Shown here: positions 17,398-25,291 of the stretch, piece after piece
Layout of the letters: each line of letters starts with the position of its first letter
Position numbering within the stretch: position 1 is the first letter of the stretch
NCBI GenBank assembly: GCA_009993955.1
Contig: JAACSL010000035.1
Location: 1 to 33,504, forward strand
Length of the DNA stretch: 33,504 bases
From: Paraglaciecola sp.
Lineage (GTDB): Bacteria; Pseudomonadota; Gammaproteobacteria; Enterobacterales; Alteromonadaceae
Direction of reading: 5' to 3'
The notes under the pieces: model-generated
Database searches by the model: none
Told to the model about the DNA's origin: nothing
Seen by the model: only the letters and a program-made list of their open reading frames with translations
Program-made: the position numbers and the translations under genes

Positions 17398-17836
17398 CCG
17401 AGACAAGTCATTTAAACCATTGTTTTTACTGAATTTTATTTGATAAATAGACAGACTGTAAAAACCACCAAAGGGAAGCATAGTGAAATAACCTAACATG
17501 ATGGTTAATTTGACTACTTTTTAGTTTGATCAAAATTAAAGCAATATTGAAGGGAATTAGAATCAGCAATGCACCTAATTTAGGTCGTGCCGCCAGATTG
17601 CCAAACGACTGCCCAACGACGTATGCCGTTGTGCTTTTTAGAAAAGTATCACGCTAACAAGGCTGTTTCTGGCCTGACTATTTTTGCGTAATGTACAGAG
17701 AAACCTGAATTGAGTGGAGACTAAAGACAACAGTCAAATCCTGCAATAAACAAGTGATAAAAAACCAAGTGGTTTATGCGGGGCACTACACAAAGAAAAC
17801 AGAAAGATTAAAGCAGAGAAACGGTCAATACAGCAA
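17398..17836. other. Gap without a recognised gene between pspA and the upstream small genes
   Basis: A/T-rich sequence upstream of the pspA promoter, where PspF and IHF sites would be expected. I found no convincing open frame with a ribosome-binding site on either strand, and cannot assign a specific activator site by eye. The left-to-right end carries a hairpin (17818-17850). Confidence 0.5.
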
Positions 17837-17850
17837 TTAGAGACCGTTTC
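17818..17850 (-). terminator. Hairpin at the 3' end of the small-gene unit
   Basis: GAAACGGTC (17818-17826) pairs with GACCGTTTC (17842-17850), nine perfect base pairs with a 15-nt loop that contains the stop codon of the 50-residue frame. The bases after it on the minus strand are pyrimidine-rich (TCTGCTTT, later TCTTTCTG) but not a clean U-run. A weak terminator or 3'-end stabiliser is likely. Confidence 0.45.
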
Positions 17851-17989
17851 TACAAGGAAGAGAACTTGTCTGGCGGGCAAACAAGGGAGAGCGGTGTAAT
17901 AGTGATATCAGGCCGACTACCATCACTCCCACAATGTATGCCACCACAGGGGCAAAAGACAGAAGAACTAAAGTAAAGTGACTAATCAT
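17837..17989 (-). CDS. Unlisted 50-residue single-span membrane peptide
   Basis: A short frame beginning MISHFTLVLLSFAPVVAYIV and continuing hydrophobic to about residue 31, followed by a positively charged tail with one Cys (LHRSPLFARQ, then SLPCRNGL). It reads as one membrane helix with a basic end. The ATG comes 10 bases after the stop of the exported protein gene on the same strand, and AGGTAGGT lies at a suitable distance before it, overlapping that stop region. The spacing suggests a two-gene unit. No family recognised. Below the usual length cutoff, so it would be missed by standard gene callers. Confidence 0.5.
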   Translation of the reverse strand: MISHFTLVLLSFAPVVAYIVGVMVVGLISLLHRSPLFARQTSSLPCRNGL

Positions 17990-17999
17990 GTTACCTACC

Positions 18000-18275
18000 T
18001 TATTCCGCTTTTTTCTTGTCAGACTCTTCTGTTTTTATATCAGTAATTGTCACTTTTGCTACATACGTCTTTTCTTCATTGAAGCTCAAAGAATTCGTGG
18101 CAGTTAACACCGCCGCTTGCACACCGTATTGAACTTCTTGGGTAGTGATCACCATGGCTTGGTTGACCAGCGACGTAACGATGTCTTCAACTGAGACTTC
18201 AACAGCTTGAGCCGTTGTAGGCATAACTAAACTTGAGGTAAGAGCGAGTGCACCGATAGTAGATTTAATAAACAT
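18000..18275 (-). CDS. Small exported protein of unknown function downstream of a sigma-54 promoter
   Basis: A 91-residue protein with a signal peptide (hydrophobic 6-18, cleavage expected after AQA at 24). The mature part is about 67 residues: a helix with VEDIVTSLVNQAMVITTQEVQYGVQ, then TATNSL, a YVAKVTITDIKTE strand and a highly charged KKKAE end. No cysteine. AAGGAA lies seven bases before the ATG. A sigma-54-type promoter and a perfect 10-bp inverted repeat lie upstream. It lies directly downstream of dusA, the position where E. coli carries the sigma-54-dependent pspG, but the protein is not PspG. Family not recognised. Confidence 0.78.
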   Translation of the reverse strand: MFIKSTIGALALTSSLVMPTTAQAVEVSVEDIVTSLVNQAMVITTQEVQYGVQAAVLTATNSLSFNEEKTYVAKVTITDIKTEESDKKKAE

Positions 18276-18300
18276 AATAATTTCCTTTTTTGGTCGTTTG

Positions 18301-18333
18301 GATAACGATTTTAATCAGTAGTTAATCGTTATC
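18301..18333. promoter_or_regulatory. Perfect 10-bp inverted repeat upstream of the exported protein gene
   Basis: GATAACGATT (18301-18310) and AATCGTTATC (18324-18333) are exact reverse complements with 13 nt between. It lies between the predicted sigma-54 start (about 18355) and the start codon at 18275, so it would be in the 5' leader. It may be an operator or a leader hairpin. Confidence 0.55.
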
Positions 18334-18364
18334 AGTTAAGTCGCAATGACTGTTGTAATAGTTG

Positions 18365-18382
18365 TTGCGAGACTTGTGCCAA
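18365..18382 (-). promoter_or_regulatory. Sigma-54-type promoter of the exported protein gene
   Basis: On the minus strand TTGGCACAAGTCTCGCAA keeps the invariant GG and GC separated by 10 nt and has the full TTGGCAC -24 block; the -12 block is TCGC instead of TTGC. The predicted start is near 18355, about 80 nt before the start codon. Confidence 0.62.
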
Positions 18383-18552
18383 TCTGGAAATATTATTTAT
18401 GCTTTTGATTTATATAGTTTTTTAATTTTTAAAAAATAGGTATTTAGCGCGCGGAAAACAACCAGCCACAAATTTTAGTATTTTTGACCACTAAAATAGT
18501 CTTTTACGCCAAATAGATAATATCCTGTGGCTTTTCGCTAAAAAATGCAGAA

Positions 18553-19554
18553 TTAATACTGTAAAAAGGCCTTCGCTTTCTGCTGGGTTTCTAATAAAAG
18601 ATCCAAGGCATCGCTGAGTAATTCGGCCCCCGCATTGGCTTTGGTGCCATTTTCACTCAAAAAGCGCCGCCATACTCGCCCACCCGCTTGACCTTGAAAC
18701 AAACCCAACATGTGTCGAGCGATATTCCACACCCTAGCGCCATTGGCCAGTTGTTGTTCAATGTAAGGTTGCATGGCTTGTACAATTTCAACCCGACTTT
18801 TGACGGTGTGAGCATCGTGGTAAAAGCGTTTATCTACCTCAGCCAACAGATAAGGATTGGCGTAAACTTCTCGGCCAATCATCACGCCATCTAAGAATTG
18901 CAGGTGTAACGCGGCATCATCGAGACTTTTTACACCGCCATTGAGACTAATATTAAGTTGTGGGAATTGCTCTTTAAGGTGGTACACGCGGTCGTAGAGC
19001 AGCGGCGGAATATCACGATTTTCTTTCGGGCTTAAACCTTTCAACCATGCCTTGCGTGCATGCACGATGAAAGTTTCACAGCCAGCAGCGGCCACAACAT
19101 CGATGAAACGTGTTAAATCCTCATATTCATCCATTTCATCAATGCCAATGCGTGATTTGACGGTAACTGGAATGTCGACCTCTGCTTGCATCGCTTTGAC
19201 ACAGTCTGCGACGGTTTGTGGTTCAGCCATTAAACAAGCGCCAAAACGACCGTTTTGCACACGATCCGATGGACAACCCACATTTATATTCACTTCGTCA
19301 TAACCATATTGCTGGGCTAACACTGCACAGCGACTCATGTGAACGGGGTCAGAACCACCAAGTTGTAAGGCAACAGGATGCTCTGGTTGGTTAAAACTCA
19401 GGTAGTCGCCTTTACCAAAAATGATGGCGCCAGTCGTGACCATTTCCGTGTACAACACGGCATGTTGCGAAATTTGCCGCAGAAAATAACGGCAGTGTTT
19501 ATCGGTCCAATCCAGCATGGGTGCGACAGAGATGGTGCGATTTATCAAATTCAT
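18553..19554 (-). CDS. dusA: tRNA-dihydrouridine(20/20a) synthase DusA
   Basis: An FMN-dependent enzyme that reduces U20 and U20a in the tRNA D-loop with NADPH. 333 residues. The opening SVAPMLDWTDKHCRYFLR, then QLGGSDP (64-70), VNINVGCPSDRVQNGRFGAC with catalytic C107, and the INGGVKS-type phosphate loop (LNGGVKS) are all typical of DusA rather than DusB or DusC. Divergent from the acyltransferases. It is followed on the same strand by the sigma-54-controlled small genes and psp locus. Confidence 0.96.
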   Translation of the reverse strand: MNLINRTISVAPMLDWTDKHCRYFLRQISQHAVLYTEMVTTGAIIFGKGDYLSFNQPEHPVALQLGGSDPVHMSRCAVLAQQYGYDEVNINVGCPSDRVQNGRFGACLMAEPQTVADCVKAMQAEVDIPVTVKSRIGIDEMDEYEDLTRFIDVVAAAGCETFIVHARKAWLKGLSPKENRDIPPLLYDRVYHLKEQFPQLNISLNGGVKSLDDAALHLQFLDGVMIGREVYANPYLLAEVDKRFYHDAHTVKSRVEIVQAMQPYIEQQLANGARVWNIARHMLGLFQGQAGGRVWRRFLSENGTKANAGAELLSDALDLLLETQQKAKAFLQY

Positions 19555-19736
19555 ATCACTTTTAGTTGTTGGATTGCGTCCAGTTTAAAAAGTCGCGCAG
19601 TATACCTGTCGTCGCCCCAGCGCACAAACTCAGCCAAGTCAGGCAGGGTTTTGAGCAATAAACACTACAAACTCACAGGCCTTTTAGTTTACACTTCGCG
19701 CTAATTTTACAGCAGTTTCGAGTGATTTTTAATACG

Positions 19737-20624
19737 ATGCGAGCATTTGTCGGCCTAATCTCAATTCTTGGTTATTTTTTCAATACCATATTTTGGACTA
19801 TTCCTATCATTATCTTGTCCATCGTGAAAATAACTCCCTTCAAGCCATGGCAGACTGGCTTGTCATATTTACTTGATGGGTGTGCCACGGCGTGGATTAG
19901 CATCAACAACATCAATCAAAATTTAACAGGTTCAACACGCTATCGCGTATCTGACTTGAGCGGTTTGAGTAAACAAGATTGGTATCTGGTGATCTCAAAT
20001 CATCAGTCATGGGTGGATATCTTGGTCTTGCAACGCATCTTTAACCGAAAAATCCCGTTTTTAAAATTTTTCCTAAAAAAGGAATTGATTTGGGTTCCCA
20101 TCATCGGTGTGGCCTGGTGGGCCCTAGATTTTCCTTTTATGCAACGCTACAGCAAAGCGTTTCTAAGCAAACACCCTGAGTTAAAAGGTAAAGATTTAGA
20201 GGCAACACGCAAAGCCTGTGAGAAATTCAAGTTTAAACCCGTCAGCATCATGAATTTTGTTGAAGGTACACGCTGGACAGCGCAAAAGAGTGCGGCACAA
20301 AACTCGCCCTTCGAGCATCTGTTAATGCCTAAGGCGGGGGGAGTGGCCTATGTCTTAAGTGCAATGGGTGATAAATTGCATAAGTTGCTGAATATTACCA
20401 TTCATTACCCACAAGGCACGCCCAGTTACTGGCAGTTTGTGTGTGGCAAAGTGAAAGAAATCAACGTTCAAGTCAGTATCTTATCCATTGATGAACTGAT
20501 GAAAAAAGAGATATTTGCTATGGATTATTTTGATAATCCACAGCAACGCGAAAAGTTCCAGCAGTGGTTAACCCAGTTATGGAAACAGAAAGATCAGGAA
20601 TTACAACAATTAACTACGAGTTAG
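19737..20624 (+). CDS. YihG-type lysophosphatidate acyltransferase, copy 1
   Basis: A PlsC-family membrane enzyme that acylates lysophosphatidic acid at sn-2. One N-terminal hydrophobic stretch (about 5-30) precedes the catalytic NHQSWVD (HX4D) motif; a KKELIWVPIIG segment and the FVEGTRWT (EGTR) motif follow. WALDFPFMQRYSKAF and the KGKDLEATRKACEKF segments match YihG closely. The frame is open to GTG at 19722, but ATG at 19737 is preferred because the N-terminus of the adjacent paralogue aligns to it. It is followed 4 bases later by the second copy. Confidence 0.92.
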   Translation: MRAFVGLISILGYFFNTIFWTIPIIILSIVKITPFKPWQTGLSYLLDGCATAWISINNINQNLTGSTRYRVSDLSGLSKQDWYLVISNHQSWVDILVLQRIFNRKIPFLKFFLKKELIWVPIIGVAWWALDFPFMQRYSKAFLSKHPELKGKDLEATRKACEKFKFKPVSIMNFVEGTRWTAQKSAAQNSPFEHLLMPKAGGVAYVLSAMGDKLHKLLNITIHYPQGTPSYWQFVCGKVKEINVQVSILSIDELMKKEIFAMDYFDNPQQREKFQQWLTQLWKQKDQELQQLTTS

Positions 20625-20628
20625 CAGT

Positions 20629-21522
20629 ATGTTTAGTTTTTTACCCGTAATTATTTTAGCCCCACTGCATTTCTTACTTCAGATGTGCAATCTAGCGTGG
20701 TGGGCAACCCTCATCATTTGTTTGGGTTTAGTTAAACTCATTGTGCCCATTGCACCATTGACGAGGATGATCAATAAGGCGCTCAACTTTATGCTGTGTG
20801 CCTTTGCCAACATCAGTGTTGAGCTGATTAAGTTGAGTAATAAAGTTGAGTTTGACTACGCCATTCAAGGTGAATTGAACCGTGAAAGTTGGTATCTGAT
20901 GATGCCCAATCACCTAAGCTGGCTTGATATTGTATTACTGACTGACTTTGCTGCTGGCAAAATCCCAGCACCAAAGTTTTTTCTGAAAAAGGAACTCATT
21001 TGGCTGCCTTTTGTCGGTTTGGGGGCTTGGGCCTTGGATATGCCGTTTATGCAACGTTATAGTGCAGATTTTCTGGCCAAAAATCCGCACCTAAAAGGTA
21101 AAGACATTGATACCACGCGCAAATCCTGTGAAAAATTTCGACAAATGCCCACCACGGTCATCAATTTTGTTGAGGGTAGTCGTTTTACCCCAGCAAAACA
21201 TCAGCTTAAACGCAGTCCTTACCAACACTTATTACCACCGAAAGCAGGTGGTATCGCATTTACTTTAGCCGCCATGGGTGAGTTATTTGACAGTGTGTTA
21301 GACGTCACCATTTTGTATCCCGATACACAAGGGAGCGCCATGCTGGCTATGCTCAGTGGCCGCTTAACCAAGGTTGTGCTGCGCGTTAAGGTAATGCCGG
21401 TTAATGAGCATATTATTGGTGATTACTTCAATGACGAGACCTTTAGAGCCGACTTCCAGATCTGGTTGAATCAAAACTGGCATGAAAAGGACAGTTTGAT
21501 CCAGAGCTTACACAACAGTTGA
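20629..21522 (+). CDS. YihG-type lysophosphatidate acyltransferase, copy 2
   Basis: A 297-residue paralogue of the preceding gene, also PlsC family. It has an N-terminal hydrophobic hairpin (about 5-45), NHLSWLD (HX4D), the FLKKELIWLPFVG block, WALDMPFMQRYS, and FVEGSRFT. This copy is visibly closer to E. coli YihG than copy 1, for example in the TTRKSCEKFR and LLPPKAGGIA segments. Both copies keep their catalytic His and Asp, so both should be active, perhaps with different acyl preferences. It starts 4 bases after the stop of copy 1 (operon) and is convergent with the MscS gene. Confidence 0.94.
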   Translation: MFSFLPVIILAPLHFLLQMCNLAWWATLIICLGLVKLIVPIAPLTRMINKALNFMLCAFANISVELIKLSNKVEFDYAIQGELNRESWYLMMPNHLSWLDIVLLTDFAAGKIPAPKFFLKKELIWLPFVGLGAWALDMPFMQRYSADFLAKNPHLKGKDIDTTRKSCEKFRQMPTTVINFVEGSRFTPAKHQLKRSPYQHLLPPKAGGIAFTLAAMGELFDSVLDVTILYPDTQGSAMLAMLSGRLTKVVLRVKVMPVNEHIIGDYFNDETFRADFQIWLNQNWHEKDSLIQSLHNS

Positions 21523-21532
21523 TAATTGTTCT

Positions 21533-21557
21533 GCCCCTCCTTATTGCTTAGGCAGGG
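21533..21557. terminator. Weak hairpin between convergent genes
   Basis: TGCCCCT and AGGGGCA arms form a 7-bp stem with a loop of about 15 nt, between the second acyltransferase and the mscS gene. No U-run follows in either direction, so it is at best a weak or Rho-assisted terminator. Confidence 0.35.
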
Positions 21558-21575
21558 GCAAAGAAAACGCTGACT

Positions 21576-22883
21576 CTATGATGTTTTGCCTGGGTTGAGA
21601 ATAGTAACTTCGCGTTGTGGGAAGGGAATTTCAATGCCATTGGCGCGCAAGGTTTCAAAGATAATTAACATCAAATCACCGCCCACCCGGTTTCTGCCAT
21701 CATCGACACCTTCCATCCAAAACTCGACAAACATATTGATGCCAGAATCCCCAAAGCTGTCAATCTCACAGTCGGGGCGCTCTTCAAACGGCACGTCGTC
21801 GCCACTGACAACTTGCGGATGGGTGGCAACGGCCTCTTTAATAAATTCCACCATGCTGCGTACATCCGTGGCATAGGGTACAGAAAAATCGACGCGATAA
21901 CGTTGTTTTGGATCTTTGTGTGTCCAATTCACAAATTGGGTAGAAATAAATTTTTCATTCGGTACAACGATGTCTTTTCCATCGTAGGTTTCAAGTACTG
22001 CGTAACGCATCCTAAACTCACGCACAAACCCTTTACTGCCGTCATCTAGTTCAACAAAATCGCCAACGGTAAGAGAGCGGTCTAATAAAATGATGATGCC
22101 AGATATAAAATTGGACGCGATGGACTGCAAACCCAGACCCAAGCCCACCCCTACTGCCCCACCAAACACAGCAAGAGCAGTGAGATTGATGCCCATTACA
22201 TTCAAAAGTAACAGAAAAATTACACAAAAAACGGCAACTTCAAACAGCTTGGTAAATACCTCTCGGGTGGGAATATCAATGGATTCTTGTTTACGGATGA
22301 TTTCTTTGCCGAGATTGTTCGATGCCCTTCCGAGCCAGAATAACAGCGCACCAAATACTAAGACCCGAGTCACGCCATAGGCTGAAATATCAACATTGCC
22401 CACATTCAGCGAAATGCCTTCGAGCACCTCAATGACATCATGCAGATAACCGAGTAAATGCAATATTAAGGCAGGTAAACCAATCCACTTAAACATACCT
22501 GCGGCAAAGCGATTGGTCACAAACGCCCTGACACAACTGAGATAAAAAAGTATCACAGCAATAACAAAAGCACTGTTAATCACCCATGCCGCATAGTCTA
22601 TATGTTCACTGATTTCCGTGGATACACGCAGGATAACAATCGCCAATAAGGGGTAAAAAATGCCACCTATTCGATAAATCAGCTTTTGCAAAGGGTGGGC
22701 GTTTTCCTCCGGTTCATTGTGGGTCAAACCAATGCTGTGGCGAATTTTACTCGCAAGCAAATAGGCAACAAGATAAATGGCCAAAACAACGGCGATTTGC
22801 AGGTAAGTAAAAGGATTGCTGAAGGTTTCTTGGGTGCTGAGTACTAGCGAATCGAAGAGCTCACTAAAATACTGGGTATTCAT
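21576..22883 (-). CDS. MscS-family mechanosensitive ion channel
   Basis: A 435-residue integral membrane channel. It has about six or seven hydrophobic helices (near 26-45, 73-90, 101-118, 132-148, 168-186, 213-230 and 235-255). The pore helix is at 235-257 with the Gly/Ala-rich AVFGGAVGVGLGLGLQSIASNF, then the beta domain DRSLTVGDFVELDDGSKGFV and the mixed C-terminal vestibule with NEKFISTQFVNWT. It opens under membrane tension to release solutes on osmotic downshock. It is longer than E. coli MscS (286) because of extra N-terminal helices. AGGA precedes the ATG by 6 bases. Confidence 0.95.
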   Translation of the reverse strand: MNTQYFSELFDSLVLSTQETFSNPFTYLQIAVVLAIYLVAYLLASKIRHSIGLTHNEPEENAHPLQKLIYRIGGIFYPLLAIVILRVSTEISEHIDYAAWVINSAFVIAVILFYLSCVRAFVTNRFAAGMFKWIGLPALILHLLGYLHDVIEVLEGISLNVGNVDISAYGVTRVLVFGALLFWLGRASNNLGKEIIRKQESIDIPTREVFTKLFEVAVFCVIFLLLLNVMGINLTALAVFGGAVGVGLGLGLQSIASNFISGIIILLDRSLTVGDFVELDDGSKGFVREFRMRYAVLETYDGKDIVVPNEKFISTQFVNWTHKDPKQRYRVDFSVPYATDVRSMVEFIKEAVATHPQVVSGDDVPFEERPDCEIDSFGDSGINMFVEFWMEGVDDGRNRVGGDLMLIIFETLRANGIEIPFPQREVTILNPGKTS

Positions 22884-23042
22884 GGTTTGTCCTGTTGCAG
22901 ACCGTCAAATGCTAGGTATAACTATGCCAACAAGACCTTTTTATGCAACCTTTATCAAGCATTTAATCAAAACTGCGGCAGCTAGAACCTGCAAAACATG
23001 CTGTAAACCATAACGAAGAAGTAAAGCTTTGGTGATCAATGG

Positions 23043-23098
23043 CCATCATGTGATGACCATCATGTGATGACCATCATGTGATGACCATCAAGTGAATC
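23043..23098. repeat. 14-bp tandem repeat with internal dyad
   Basis: Three exact copies of CCATCATGTGATGA (23043-23084) and a fourth degenerate copy (CCATCAAGTGAATC). Each unit contains CATCA-TG-TGATG, a 5-bp-arm dyad. It lies in the 245-bp gap between two minus-strand genes, about 160-215 bp upstream of the mscS start. Confidence 0.85.
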
Positions 23099-23128
23099 TG
23101 GCTGAAAGGTGCTTGCGAGGAGTGCTAC

Positions 23129-23326
23129 CTAACTGTTGCTCATCGCATAGACAAATAACACAAAGAGCACTAAACCACTCACACCAAAAAAGCCATATTC
23201 AACCCGGGCTTTTAATGCGTTTTTACCAGCAGGCTGAGGTAAAAAGCCCATGATCACGCTGCTCATACCAAGTACAAACGCTAAGAGGGCTAAAATAAAA
23301 ATTAGGGGTTCGTGCCAGTTGCTCAT
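23129..23326 (-). CDS. Small two-helix membrane protein
   Basis: A 65-residue protein with two hydrophobic helices (about 8-28 and 46-63) joined by a basic loop (GKNALKARVEYG). AAGGAA lies 8 bases before the ATG. I do not recognise a family. It precedes mscS in the same direction, but the 245-bp gap with the tandem repeat makes cotranscription uncertain. Confidence 0.7.
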   Translation of the reverse strand: MSNWHEPLIFILALLAFVLGMSSVIMGFLPQPAGKNALKARVEYGFFGVSGLVLFVLFVYAMSNS

Positions 23327-23574
23327 CTGAGTTTTCCTTTAAGAATTAACCACAATATTATGCACCAAAAGATCCAACATCGACAATCATTAGCAAGTTA
23401 GTGCTTTTCACCAAAGATTAGCTTAGTTCGCCATACTTGCCGTTAAAATTTTGCTTTTAGAATCACAGTTAAATCTTATCTATATGTTTTTTATAGATTT
23501 TATAACTTGGCGCGCGCTTTGCTCTGGTGAATATGTAATGCAGTTAGAACACACATATTTATTTGGAGAATGGT

Positions 23575-24357
23575 ATGCGCAAATTATTTTTAGCCAGTTT
23601 ACTTGCTTTAAGCACTCAACAAGCCTTGGCTCAAAACTGTAATGTTGAATTTCTTGGCGATTTACAATTGGATAATAAGGTCATCACCATCACCACCGAT
23701 GACCATCGTAAGGTAGTTATTGATGCTAACCAGCAACTATGGGTAGATGACAAAGAAGTTGTGCTCACCAAGCAGAACCAGCGCCTGGTGGAAGACTATT
23801 ATGCGGGTTTTTATCATGTTGCCCCTCAGGTTGCTGATATCACCCGTGACGCCTTAGATCTTGCAGGTGTAGCCATCAACGAAGTATTTGTGGAATTGCT
23901 CGGCAGTGATAATGACCTAGTGGAAGAAACAAGCCTCAAACTTAGTGAACTAGGCGAGCAAGTTCACGCTAACTTTTACGCAAAAGACGGTGAAATTCGC
24001 TTCAAGTCAGGGGATTTTGACCACGGTGATTTTCCCAGCGCACAGTGGGAAGCTGAATTTGAACATGCGGTAGAGCAATTAGTCGAAAAATCTATCGGTA
24101 AAATAATGTTGGCCGTTGGTGCTGAGCTCATGTTTGGTAATGGCGACTTTGATGCCTTTGAAGCAAAAATGGAAAATTTTGGTGACGATATAGAACAACG
24201 TGTCGAATCTCGGGCAAATTTACTCGAAGAACGTGCAGAAGCGTTGTGCTACGGCATTATAAGCATTGACCGTATTGAGACGAAGATGGAAAAAAATATC
24301 AGTGAATTAGCCAACTTTGATGTATTGCAAGTCAATAAAAATAAAAACTTGATGTGA
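23575..24357 (+). CDS. YggN-like (DUF2884) periplasmic protein
   Basis: A 260-residue protein with a signal peptide ending ALA|QNC (about residue 19). The mature protein resembles the YggN/DUF2884 family of gammaproteobacteria: an initial beta region (VITITTDDHRKVVIDANQQLWVD) followed by long helical segments (RLVEDYYAGFYHVAPQVADI, then SLKLSELGEQV) and a C-terminal helix with EERAEALCYG. It has two cysteines (near the mature start and in the C-terminal part), possibly a disulfide. The frame extends to TTG at 23563; ATG 23575 is preferred because GGAG lies just before it. Function unknown. Confidence 0.87.
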   Translation: MRKLFLASLLALSTQQALAQNCNVEFLGDLQLDNKVITITTDDHRKVVIDANQQLWVDDKEVVLTKQNQRLVEDYYAGFYHVAPQVADITRDALDLAGVAINEVFVELLGSDNDLVEETSLKLSELGEQVHANFYAKDGEIRFKSGDFDHGDFPSAQWEAEFEHAVEQLVEKSIGKIMLAVGAELMFGNGDFDAFEAKMENFGDDIEQRVESRANLLEERAEALCYGIISIDRIETKMEKNISELANFDVLQVNKNKNLM

Positions 24358-24396
24358 TAAACTGCCGGCTGTTTTGGTTGATAAAAAACAGTCCTT

Positions 24397-25218
24397 ATGA
24401 TGCAGATTGCCATTATTGGGTGTGGCTGGCTTGGCCAGCCACTCGCCCTTGCGTTACAACAAAAAGGTCACTCACTGCTTGTTACCTGCCGTTCATCAGC
24501 GCGTCAGCAAGCACTGCAAGCCCTGGGTTTAGATTGTCATCAACTGACTCTAGGCAATGAAATTGAACAAGACTTGCAAGATAAACTCGCTGCAGCTGAC
24601 GCCATTATTGTATGTATTCCACCGGGCCGAAAAAATTTTGATGCCAAGCGCTATGTGGCTGCTCATCAACAACTTTACGACAAACTATTAGTGCGACCCT
24701 CGACACATTTACTTTTTATTAGCACAACCGCTGTTTATGGCGATAGCTACGGCAAGGTAACTGAACATACTGAGCTTTCACCCAATACTGCTTCAGGCTT
24801 CGCTCATCAAACGATAGAACAATACTTGCACTCACACTTTCCTAAACAAACAAGTGTACTAAGGTTAGCCGGATTAGTCGGGCCAGATCGTCATCCGGCT
24901 AAACATCTGGCTGGCAGAATTGACATACCCGAAGGAGAGCAAGCTGTAAATTTGGTCCACCAAGCCGATGTCATCTCAGCGATAGACGCCATCATTGCTG
25001 GGGCGCATTGGGGACAACTTTTTCATTTGAGTGCGTTTGAGCACCCGTCACGCCACGATTATTACAGCTGGGCATGCCAAAAACTGGGGTTAAACCCGCC
25101 CTCGTTTTTAATTGAAGATAACAAGCAGTGCGCAAGTGGAAAAATAGTTGATGCAACATGGACCATAAAACAACTTGGCTTATCATTGCGTTATGCCAGC
25201 CCGTATCACATGGTATAA
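24397..25218 (+). CDS. YeeZ-like NAD(P)-binding epimerase-type protein
   Basis: A 273-residue Rossmann-fold protein. The dinucleotide-binding loop GCGWLGQP is at about 8-15, followed by an Arg after the second strand (CRSS), which suggests NADP preference. STTAVYGD resembles the S/T-x-x-x-Y region of atypical SDRs, but the YxxxK Lys is not evident. It is similar to E. coli YeeZ in the overall pattern, including the late NLVHQADVISAI segment. Substrate unknown. Start may be either of the two adjacent ATGs. It is 39 bp after yggN and ends at a strong terminator. Confidence 0.85.
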   Translation: MMQIAIIGCGWLGQPLALALQQKGHSLLVTCRSSARQQALQALGLDCHQLTLGNEIEQDLQDKLAAADAIIVCIPPGRKNFDAKRYVAAHQQLYDKLLVRPSTHLLFISTTAVYGDSYGKVTEHTELSPNTASGFAHQTIEQYLHSHFPKQTSVLRLAGLVGPDRHPAKHLAGRIDIPEGEQAVNLVHQADVISAIDAIIAGAHWGQLFHLSAFEHPSRHDYYSWACQKLGLNPPSFLIEDNKQCASGKIVDATWTIKQLGLSLRYASPYHMV

Positions 25219-25242
25219 ATCCGGCCTTTCTCTTTTTCTGAC

Positions 25243-25272
25243 AAAAAAGCCAGATCGACATCTGGCTTTTTT
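25243..25272. terminator. Bidirectional intrinsic terminator
   Basis: GCCAGA (25249-25254) and TCTGGC (25261-25266) form a stem around TCGACA, flanked by A6 and T6. It separates the YeeZ-like gene from the convergent NSS transporter. Confidence 0.93.
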
Positions 25273-25291
25273 ATCTTAACGGCGTTTGCCA

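Noticed and set aside
17598-17630. Short dyad (CAACG/CGTTG) in the psp gap
   Set aside because: 5-bp arms with an 8-nt centre are within chance expectation for a 500-bp A/T-rich gap.
23043-23098. CRISPR array
   Set aside because: Units are directly contiguous 14-mers without spacers and no cas gene is near.
23451-23642. Plus-strand 63-residue frame overlapping the yggN start
   Set aside because: It reads through the yggN signal peptide in another frame and has no ribosome-binding site of its own.
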